NCBI GenBank assembly: GCA_021414185.1
Contig: JAIOOZ010000656.1
Span: 1 to 6,330 of the forward strand
Reading direction: 5' to 3'
From: Betaproteobacteria bacterium
GTDB lineage: Bacteria > Pseudomonadota > Gammaproteobacteria > Burkholderiales > SG8-41
Length of the DNA stretch: 6,330 bases
In this document: positions 1-5,544 of the stretch, one piece after another
Layout: the number at the start of each line of letters is the position of its first letter
Numbering within the stretch: the stretch's first letter is position 1
Notes under the pieces: generated by a model
Seen by the model: the letters and a program-made list of their open reading frames with translations, nothing else
Databases searched by the model: none
What the model was told of the DNA's origin: nothing
Made by a program: the position numbers and the translations under genes

Positions 1-705
1 ACCCTGCTCTACGGGACCATGCTGCCGGGGCCCGACATCGGCCGGCGCTGCGCCGATATCCTGCGCAATGTGCGCGATGCCGGGTTCGAAGTCGGCATCC
101 ATACCTGGGACCACGTCAAATGGCAGGACAGCGTGGCAACGGCTGACGCGGACTGGACTGCACGCGAGATGCAGCTTGCGTACGATCGCTATGCGGACAT
201 CTTCGGCGAACGCGCCCACGTGCACGGCGCGGCAGGCTGGCAAATGAACCGCCACGCCTATCGCCTGACGCAGCGGCTGGGCTTCGATTACTGCTCAGAC
301 ACCCGCGGCACTCAACCCTTTATCCCGATCTATAACGCGGAAATCATCGCGTGTCCGCAACTGCCGACCACGCTGCCAACGCTCGATGAATTGCTGGGGA
401 TAGACGGGTTGACGCCCGACAACGTGGCCGACCACGTGCTGAAACTCAGCCGCAATGCCCTGCCCACCGGTCACGTCTACACGCTGCACGCCGAACTCGA
501 AGGCATGAAATTGCTGCCGGTGTTCGAACACCTGCTGGCCGGCTGGCGCGACGCCGGCCACGAACTGGTTTCGCTGAAGGACTATTACGCTTCGCTGGAA
601 TTGAAATCGCTGCCGCGCCACGTCGTGACATCAGCGGAAATTCCCGGGCGCTCCGGCACGCTGGCGCTCCAGGGCGCGGAATTTTTACAAGCGTCGGCCG
701 CGTAA
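1..705 (+). CDS. arnD: ArnD-like polysaccharide deacetylase (deformylase), 5' end cut by window edge
   Basis: The frame is open from base 1 and ends at TAA 703-705, giving 234 residues; the true start lies upstream. By comparison with remembered E. coli ArnD, about 70 N-terminal residues are missing, including the first Asp motif of the NodB fold. ArnD removes the formyl group from 4-deoxy-4-formamido-L-arabinose on undecaprenyl phosphate, on the way to aminoarabinose-modified lipid A and polymyxin resistance. Visible ArnD landmarks, numbered from base 1, are GIHTWDH (32-38, the HxxxH metal motif), GAAGW (76-80), YCSDTRGTQPF (97-107), PTTLPTLDELLG (122-133), VYTLHAELEG (159-168) and EIPGRSG (213-219). 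These match ArnD better than generic chitin or peptidoglycan deacetylases. An ATG at 19 would give a shorter protein, but the homology already runs upstream of it, so it is not the start. No other arn gene follows; the upstream neighbours are unseen. A related NodB-family deacetylase with another substrate remains possible. Confidence 0.85.
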   Translation, partial: TLLYGTMLPGPDIGRRCADILRNVRDAGFEVGIHTWDHVKWQDSVATADADWTAREMQLAYDRYADIFGERAHVHGAAGWQMNRHAYRLTQRLGFDYCSDTRGTQPFIPIYNAEIIACPQLPTTLPTLDELLGIDGLTPDNVADHVLKLSRNALPTGHVYTLHAELEGMKLLPVFEHLLAGWRDAGHELVSLKDYYASLELKSLPRHVVTSAEIPGRSGTLALQGAEFLQASAA

Positions 706-726
706 ATCAGCGCCCGAGCCACAAAT

Positions 727-1275
727 TCATACGACTTTCCAGACGCTTCGCTCCACGCGCTGAGCAGGAGCACTGGACGTTGCATGTCGGGCCGGAGCAT
801 CAGTTCCACCCTGCTGCCAGATGAATCCCGGCAAGTCGTCGCCCGGCGTAATCAGGCGCAGGAGTTTGCCCTTGTGTCCTTCGCCCGGCATCAACCGTGC
901 CTCTGCATCTTTGTCCGGTGCACAGAAAAACCAGTCCAGCGCAACGACACCTGAATCAGGCATCTCCGCCGATCTCCCGCAGATCTCGAACAATGGGCGT
1001 TCAAACCGGCGGTAGAGCTTGCGCATACCGGCGCGTATGGCCTCAAACTCGGGACTGGCGGCACGCGCCGCCATGTCGGCGTGATGCCCCGATATGTCCT
1101 CGAAATGATGTTCCCAGATCACATCAGGCAAATCGGCGGCACCCGCAGTGCGCGCCAGCACGCGGCCGCGTGGAACGCCCATGTCGTCCCTGACGTCGCA
1201 GGCGCGCAGACGCTGCTTCAGCACCGCGTCTTCCTGACCCGGAAGGGCATAGTAGAAATTGAATGAAACGATCAT
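727..1275 (-). CDS. Uncharacterised protein with two related halves, ferredoxin-like fold suspected
   Basis: A 182-residue protein that I do not recognise by family. It has no signal peptide or membrane segment and is probably cytosolic. The ATG at 1275 follows the TAG of the Bug receptor gene by 2 bases, with no clear Shine-Dalgarno, so translational coupling is likely; it is the last gene of the minus-strand run. The N-terminal half (1-99) reads as strand (SFNFYYALPG), helix, strand (GRVLARTAG), DLPDVIWEHHF, helix (about 62-90) and strand (FERPLFEI). This resembles small alpha+beta dimeric-barrel domains (NIPSNAP, EthD or ABM type). The C-terminal half repeats the signature: VALDWFFCAP (111-120), GKLLR (136-140), DLPGFIW (147-153) and VERSVWKVV (174-182), but with a shorter linker where the long helix would be. 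A substrate-handling or stabilising role in the pathway encoded upstream is only a guess. That it is a real gene is well supported by position and codon pattern. Confidence 0.8.
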   Translation of the reverse strand: MIVSFNFYYALPGQEDAVLKQRLRACDVRDDMGVPRGRVLARTAGAADLPDVIWEHHFEDISGHHADMAARAASPEFEAIRAGMRKLYRRFERPLFEICGRSAEMPDSGVVALDWFFCAPDKDAEARLMPGEGHKGKLLRLITPGDDLPGFIWQQGGTDAPARHATSSAPAQRVERSVWKVV

Positions 1276-1277
1276 GG

Positions 1278-2237
1278 CTATTGGGGCTCTATGCCAGCCG
1301 CTTTGACGATCTTGCCGTATTTGACGAGATCTTCCCGCAAAAAGCGCGCGAATTGCGCGGGCGTGCTGTCGGCGGGCTCTATGTTGAATTGAGCGAACGC
1401 CTGGCGCGCCTCCGGATGGCGCACGCCGTCTCGCGTGGCCTCGTAAATACGGGTAAGGATGGGCGCGGGCAGGCGCGCCGGACCGTAAAGGCCATACCAG
1501 CCTATTGCCTCGTAACCTTTGAGGCCGCTCTCGTCCATCGTCGGCACGTCGGGCAGCTGGTCGAAGCGCTTGACTCCGGTATACGCCAATGCGCGCAGCT
1601 TGCCGGTCTTGACGTGCGGAATCGAAATCGGACCTGACGCAAACATGAGAGGAACCTGCCCGCCGATAACATCGATAATGGCCGGACCGCCGCCCTTGTA
1701 GGGCACGTGCAGGAGTTTGACACCCGCCATCTGGTTGAACATCTCGCCGGCAAGATGCGTCAGATTGCCGACCCCGGCGGACGCATACGCGATTCTGCCG
1801 GGTGCGGCCCGCGCGAGGTCGATGAGCTGCGGCACCGTGCGCGCGGCAAAGCTCGGCGTGGCGACCACCATCAGGCCGCCGGTGGTCAGAAAACAGGTAA
1901 TAGGCGTGAAATCGGCCAGCGTATCGTAAGGCAGCTTGCGGTAGATATGCGGGTTGCTGGTGTGTCCGCCGGAAGTCATCAGCAGCGTATATCCATCCGG
2001 CGTTGCGCGTGCCACCGTCTCACTGGCCAGCACGCCGTTCGCGCCGGCGCGATTGTCGGCCACGACTTGCTGGCCGAAAGTGGCGCTCAACCGCGTCGCC
2101 AGTATGCGCGCAACCGTGTCCGGTCCGCTGCCCGGCGACGACGGTACGAGCAGCCGGATCGGGCGCTCCGGATACGCGCCGCCGGCGAGACCTGCTGCGG
2201 CCGCAAGAACGAATGCAACTGCGAGGCGTTTGACCAT
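1278..2237 (-). CDS. Bug/TctC-family tripartite tricarboxylate transporter substrate-binding protein
   Basis: A periplasmic solute receptor of the Bug family, which presents carboxylates or related small molecules to TctAB-type membrane partners; no such partner is in the window. The start chosen is ATG 2235-2237, giving 319 residues, the usual family size. It sits 6 bases after a GAGGA ribosome site and begins a classic signal peptide: MVKR, then the hydrophobic stretch LAVAFVLAAAAGLAGGA (residues 5-21), with cleavage likely near GGA-YPERP. An upstream in-frame start at 2315 would add 26 residues in front of the signal and overlap the thioesterase gene. Family landmarks are YPERPIRLLVP (22-32), PGSGPD (35-40), DNRAGANG (61-68), DGYTLL (81-86), HLAGEMF (161-167), HVPYKGGGPA (177-186), GKLRALA (212-218) and LPDVPTMDESG (228-238). 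Bug genes often sit in catabolic operons without their permease in Burkholderiales. The ligand cannot be predicted from sequence. Confidence 0.93.
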   Translation of the reverse strand: MVKRLAVAFVLAAAAGLAGGAYPERPIRLLVPSSPGSGPDTVARILATRLSATFGQQVVADNRAGANGVLASETVARATPDGYTLLMTSGGHTSNPHIYRKLPYDTLADFTPITCFLTTGGLMVVATPSFAARTVPQLIDLARAAPGRIAYASAGVGNLTHLAGEMFNQMAGVKLLHVPYKGGGPAIIDVIGGQVPLMFASGPISIPHVKTGKLRALAYTGVKRFDQLPDVPTMDESGLKGYEAIGWYGLYGPARLPAPILTRIYEATRDGVRHPEARQAFAQFNIEPADSTPAQFARFLREDLVKYGKIVKAAGIEPQ

Positions 2238-2243
2238 ACCGTG

Positions 2244-2248
2244 TCCTC
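2244..2248 (-). promoter_or_regulatory. Ribosome binding site (GAGGA) of the Bug receptor gene
   Basis: Read on the minus strand, GAGGA lies 6 bases before ATG 2237-2235. This is the best Shine-Dalgarno in the operon, and it settles the start in favour of the signal-peptide methionine over the start 78 bases upstream. It lies in the 37-base gap after the thioesterase stop, so the receptor is probably initiated independently rather than only by coupling. Confidence 0.75.
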
Positions 2249-2274
2249 GTCGTCTGGTTATCAACTGAAACCCG

Positions 2275-2706
2275 TCAGCCGCGTTGCGGATAGTAAGTGC
2301 CGCGGCCGAGAGCAACCACGCTGCCCTTCTCGTCCATGACGTCGATGTCCACCACCGCGACGGTTTTGCCGGAGCGGCGCACGCGCGCGAGCGCGCTCAA
2401 GGCATCGCCTACCGCGGGTTTCAGATAGTCTATGCGCAGGTTGATCGTGGGCACACCGCCACCGAGCATCATGCCGACCGCAAAATCGCCGGTCACATCG
2501 ATCAGTGAAGCAATGGCGCCGCCGTGGAATTGTTTGGTGCCGACGCGCCGTTCGAATTCCGGCCGCAGCGGCATCCCTACGCGGAGTTCGGCCTTGTCGT
2601 AATCCATATGCAGCACTTCGAGCTTGAGCGTGCTCATGAACGGCGAAGCGGCAAAAACCGCGGCGAGCTGGCTGGAATCGAGTCGTTCAACAATCTTGTC
2701 GCTCAT
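2275..2706 (-). CDS. PaaI-family hotdog-fold acyl-CoA thioesterase
   Basis: A 143-residue single hotdog domain, the standard length for PaaI/4HBT thioesterases, which hydrolyse acyl- or aryl-CoA thioesters to free acid and CoA in the cytosol. The diagnostic stretch is FHGGAIASLIDVTGDFA (60-76). The HGG at 61-63 and the acid D70, nine residues after the His, match the spacing of the PaaI motif (HGG...D). The central helix is followed by strands at TINLRIDYLKPA (87-98) and TVAVVDIDVMDEKGSVVALGRGTYYP (115-140; the long antiparallel hairpin typical of the fold). The ATG at 2706 overlaps the TGA of the upstream dehydrogenase gene by four bases (ATGA, 2703-2706), so the two are translationally coupled. 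Beside a CoA ligase it may release the product or clear dead-end CoA esters, an inference from context. Substrate unknown. Confidence 0.9.
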   Translation of the reverse strand: MSDKIVERLDSSQLAAVFAASPFMSTLKLEVLHMDYDKAELRVGMPLRPEFERRVGTKQFHGGAIASLIDVTGDFAVGMMLGGGVPTINLRIDYLKPAVGDALSALARVRRSGKTVAVVDIDVMDEKGSVVALGRGTYYPQRG

Positions 2707-3713
2707 GGCAATACCACCACCTTCCCGAATACCGCGCGTTGTTCAAGTAATTCAAAAGCTGCGTTGGCCTCCGCCAGAGTAAAGGTGCGGTCGATCACCG
2801 GTTTCAGCTTGCCGCTGCGCACGAGTTCGAACAGCTGCTCGATGTCTTCGCGCATCCAGCCGTTGGAGCCCAGCACCTGCAGTTCGTAAGTCCAGATATA
2901 GCGTATGTCTTCCTTGGGGTCGAAGCCCGCGGTCGCGCCGCACGTGAGAAGCTTGCCCTGCCGGTGCAGGATGCGCAGCGACGGCACCCAGGTATCGCCA
3001 CCGGTGAAATTGACCACCACATCGACGCCTTGCGTGAATTGCCGCCGGTGCGGTTTGCCGAATTTCCCGAACACCCAGTCGGTGAGCTTGTGCTTCGAGT
3101 AATCGAGCAGGTGATCGGCACCCAGTGCGTGCAAACGTTCCAGCTTCGACGCGCTCGACGAGCACGCAATGACTTCACATCCCGCAAGCTTGGCCAACTG
3201 CACGCAGCAACTGCCAACGCCGCCGGACGCGCCCAGGATGAGCACCTTCTCGCCCGCTTTGACGCGCCCTATCGTATACATCATGCGCAGTGCCGTGCCA
3301 TAAGCCACCGGCAGGCAGGCCGCGTCTTCATAGCTGATGTCCTGCGGCAGCGCCACGAGGTGATGCGCAGGCACTTTGCACAGCTCCGCCAGCCCGCCAT
3401 GCGACATCTCGCCGATGAGTCCGCCGTTGTTGACGCGGTCCATCGGGTCGATCAGCACGCGGTCGCCGGTCTTCCACTGCTTCACTGCCGATCCCGTCTC
3501 GACGATATCGCCGGCAAAATCGATCCCCATGATGCAGGGCATGGGCACCTTGATGCCGGGCATGCCGCGCCGCGTGAACAAGTCGTGGTAATTGAGCGAG
3601 GTGGCGCGCACGCGCACGATGACGTCGTCCGGCCCCGGTTGCGGATCGGGAAAGTTCGTTTCGAATTTGATCGAGCCGGCGCCGCCGTGCTCGTGTATCA
3701 CTGCCGCTTTCAT
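2703..3713 (-). CDS. Medium-chain dehydrogenase/reductase, quinone-oxidoreductase-like, zinc ligands absent
   Basis: A 336-residue NAD(P)H-dependent oxidoreductase of the MDR superfamily, full length. The N-terminal GroES-like domain starts MKAAVIHEHGG and includes SLNYHDLFTRRGMPG (39-53) and MGIDFAGDIVETG (62-74). The Rossmann domain carries GASGGVGS (161-168), followed by GADHLLDY (198-205) and the C-terminal FGKVVVLP (329-336). In zinc alcohol dehydrogenases a Cys stands where this protein has NYHD and a GHE motif where it has GIDFAG. The four-cysteine structural zinc loop near residues 88-112 is also missing, so it most likely works without zinc, as quinone oxidoreductases and enoyl reductases do. 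Reduction of an activated C=C or C=O bond in a CoA-linked intermediate would fit the operon but is not shown. The ATG at 3713 lies 36 bases after the VOC stop, with GAGGA at 3728-3724, ten bases away. Its stop overlaps the thioesterase start. Confidence 0.9.
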   Translation of the reverse strand: MKAAVIHEHGGAGSIKFETNFPDPQPGPDDVIVRVRATSLNYHDLFTRRGMPGIKVPMPCIMGIDFAGDIVETGSAVKQWKTGDRVLIDPMDRVNNGGLIGEMSHGGLAELCKVPAHHLVALPQDISYEDAACLPVAYGTALRMMYTIGRVKAGEKVLILGASGGVGSCCVQLAKLAGCEVIACSSSASKLERLHALGADHLLDYSKHKLTDWVFGKFGKPHRRQFTQGVDVVVNFTGGDTWVPSLRILHRQGKLLTCGATAGFDPKEDIRYIWTYELQVLGSNGWMREDIEQLFELVRSGKLKPVIDRTFTLAEANAAFELLEQRAVFGKVVVLP

Positions 3714-3749
3714 GCCTGCAATTTCCTCATGATGATTCTGTTTCCGAAT

Positions 3750-4625
3750 TCAGTTCCCGAAAAAATAAATAGCGGCGCCGCACGCGTGTTCAGGGGCTAC
3801 CCAGATGCCGCCGTCCAATCCATCGCGCGCCTCGACGCCGTTCTTTGCAAGCAGCGCGCGCGTTGCGGCGATATTTTTGACCTTGAAACCTATGCCGGCC
3901 GGACTCGGCAACGCGGGAACTGCAGCACCCGGCGCGCGGCGCGCCCAGGCCTCGGGCGTTGCGATCCAGACGTGACCGTGCGCGAGCTTAATACGCCACT
4001 CGCCAGCCGAGGCCGCTTCCGCTTTAACACCGAAGAGCTTCGCATATTTGTCTGCAACCGTGCCCGCATCGGTAACACATAAAAATATATCGCGCAGGGC
4101 AACGACGCCGTTCGGGTGATCCAGCAAATGCGGCTGCCACAGCACGTCCCGCGTCAGATGCTCGATATACAGCAGGCGCGCTTCCGGGTAGACAGCGCGG
4201 TCGAAATACATGTTGCGGAATGCTGCGCGCCTCAACTCCGTTCCCTGCGGCCCGTACGCCGCGTCGCGCTCGAGCTGGCGCGCTGCCTCTATGGGTATGC
4301 CGCGGCCTGAGAGCTCTTTGTAAGTGGCGTCTGCAGACTCGACGCCAAACGCGACTATGTGCGCGCCCTCATAGCGCGCGACGAGCGGTTTGATGTTGCT
4401 GAAGATCGCGGGATCGGTGAGACCGACGATTTCCAGATAACCTTCAAGAAACATCGCGCAGTGATTGCCCGACCCGAATGGTATAACCGGCGCGCCCGGC
4501 GTGGGCGAACCGCGATGGATGCTGCGCAGCGTGAGATTGAAACCCAATCGCGCGTAGGCTGCGCGGCCGCGTTCCAGGTCCTTGATGGCGACGCCGATAT
4601 GATCGAGCTTGACTGCGGTATTCAT
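3750..4625 (-). CDS. Glyoxalase-like VOC protein, second of a tandem pair
   Basis: A 291-residue cytosolic protein of the vicinal oxygen chelate superfamily (glyoxalase-like type), built of four beta-alpha-beta modules in two domains. In the first domain the usual VOC ligand positions appear as H9 (KLDHIG), E65 (YLEIVG), H89 (EGAHIVAF) and E155 (YIEH). The second domain starts near GVVALRDIFLCVTD (173-186) with no His at the matching strand, and ends at WVAPEHACGAAIYFF (275-289), so it is probably non-catalytic. Known VOC activities range from lyases and isomerases to extradiol dioxygenases and epimerases; which one applies here is unknown. It is clearly homologous to the gene just upstream. 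I chose ATG 4625-4623, which makes a four-base ATGA overlap with that gene's stop, over an in-frame start at 4688 that would add 21 basic residues unlike the fold and run deep into the neighbour. An AGAGGA lies 12 bases upstream. Confidence 0.87.
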   Translation of the reverse strand: MNTAVKLDHIGVAIKDLERGRAAYARLGFNLTLRSIHRGSPTPGAPVIPFGSGNHCAMFLEGYLEIVGLTDPAIFSNIKPLVARYEGAHIVAFGVESADATYKELSGRGIPIEAARQLERDAAYGPQGTELRRAAFRNMYFDRAVYPEARLLYIEHLTRDVLWQPHLLDHPNGVVALRDIFLCVTDAGTVADKYAKLFGVKAEAASAGEWRIKLAHGHVWIATPEAWARRAPGAAVPALPSPAGIGFKVKNIAATRALLAKNGVEARDGLDGGIWVAPEHACGAAIYFFGN

Positions 4626-5536
4626 GAGTGTCCGTTGTCCTCTGCGAGGTGCATGACGAATCCATTGGCGTCGCGCGGCTCTATCCACTGTCCGTAACGC
4701 GAGTGACCAACCGTTACGCCGCGGCTTTTGAAAAGAGCCAGCGTATGCCCAAGATCCTTGAAACTGACTGTGATCGCCTGCATCCCTGAATGCGGTGCGT
4801 ATCCGTAGACATCAGCAAAGGCCCCGCTGCGCATAATGTGCACTGTGCCGCGGCCCGGCAGCCGCGCGCTGATGCAATCGCCGTCCTGCATGACGATGTT
4901 CGCCCCCAGCGCATCCAATCTTGGCACAAGCGCCGATGGCTCGTCTGCAACGAAAGTGACCGCGACCAGGTCGCAGGCGCCATTCTCGTGCTGCTGGTAC
5001 CGCGGCTGCCAGAGAAATTCCGGCGTCTGGTGCTCGATCACCAGATAGCGCGCCTCGGGCCAGACCTCGTCGCGGCTGAAGATATTGCGAAAACGCATCG
5101 CGCGCGGTGCGCCATCGACGTCCAGCATGCGTTCGCGCGGCACCGGCGGCTGCAGCGCATCGGTTCGAGCAGACAGGACCGCGTGCGCGGACTCGGCGTC
5201 ACCGCAACGCAGCGCCATGATATGCAAACCTTCGTATTTGGCGATAAACCGCGCCCACGGATTGAAGGCAGCGGGATCGACGACGCCAATTAGCTCAAGA
5301 TAGGTATCGCGCAATATAACGCAGCGGTTCGCCGTCGCCCACGGGTGAAATCCCTCGCGGCCAGGCACCGCGCCACGCTGACGGCTCTCAGGAGTAAGTT
5401 GAAAGCCCAGCTTCTCCCACTGCCCCGCTCCCGTAGCGAACGCATTGACTAAGCATCCGACGTGATCAAGGTCGAGCTGCAACGCATGCGCTGCGCCAGT
5501 GGATGCAGCTACGGGAGCCTGGCCATTTTGTTTCAT
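4622..5536 (-). CDS. Glyoxalase-like VOC protein, first of a tandem pair
   Basis: A 304-residue paralogue of the following gene, sharing (in its own numbering) LDHVG (24-28), LGFQLT (43-48), YLELIG (79-84), DPAAF (87-91), AKYEGLHIMA (99-108), FRNIFSRDEVWPEAR (149-163), VIEH (167-170) and FLWQP (174-178). The likely metal ligands of the first VOC domain are H25, E81, H105 and E168. The second domain (from about 189, DLVAVTFVAD) lacks the matching His and ends WIEPRDANGF. It is presumably a cytosolic pathway enzyme acting after CoA activation, but its reaction is not predictable. The start is uncertain: ATG 5536-5534 lies 8 bases past the ligase's TAG and suits coupling, whereas an in-frame GTG at 5563 would add nine residues and overlap the ligase by 19 bases. 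Neither has a good Shine-Dalgarno; I prefer the ATG. About 20 residues precede the first strand, rich in Ala, with no signal-peptide character. Confidence 0.86.
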   Translation of the reverse strand: MKQNGQAPVAASTGAAHALQLDLDHVGCLVNAFATGAGQWEKLGFQLTPESRQRGAVPGREGFHPWATANRCVILRDTYLELIGVVDPAAFNPWARFIAKYEGLHIMALRCGDAESAHAVLSARTDALQPPVPRERMLDVDGAPRAMRFRNIFSRDEVWPEARYLVIEHQTPEFLWQPRYQQHENGACDLVAVTFVADEPSALVPRLDALGANIVMQDGDCISARLPGRGTVHIMRSGAFADVYGYAPHSGMQAITVSFKDLGHTLALFKSRGVTVGHSRYGQWIEPRDANGFVMHLAEDNGHS

Positions 5537-5544
5537 ACCGGGAG

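Noticed and set aside
664..686. GC-rich inverted repeat (664-677) followed by TTTTT (682-686), resembling a rho-independent terminator on the plus strand.
   Set aside because: The stem is about five pairs including a G-T wobble, a GGAA spacer separates it from a short T run, and it lies inside the coding end of the ArnD-like gene before its stop. Too weak to call.
2238..2315. Longer N-terminus for the Bug receptor, from a start at 2315.
   Set aside because: It would put 26 residues ahead of an otherwise normal signal peptide and overlap the thioesterase gene by about 40 bases; the start at 2237 has a good ribosome site.
1707..2339. Plus-strand open frame of 210 codons opposite the Bug receptor gene.
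   Set aside because: Antisense shadow of a clear family member; low-complexity Arg/Gly/Ala-rich translation and no domain signature.
3740..3761. Near-direct repeat GTTTCCGAA / GTTCCCGAA with a 4-base spacer across the VOC stop codon, in a locally AT-rich patch.
   Set aside because: Only two copies of nine bases with one mismatch and half of it coding; no clear -10/-35 pair was found on the minus strand, so a promoter or operator is not supported.
2964..4082. Long plus-strand open frame of 372 codons.
   Set aside because: It lies antisense to the well-supported MDR and VOC genes, its translation is rich in Arg, His and Ala without any recognisable domain, and it looks like a GC-rich shadow frame.
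4626..4688. Longer N-terminus for the second VOC gene, from an in-frame start at 4688.
   Set aside because: The added 21 residues are basic, lie entirely inside the preceding VOC gene in another frame and have no match to the paralogue; the ATGA overlap start at 4625 is far more typical.
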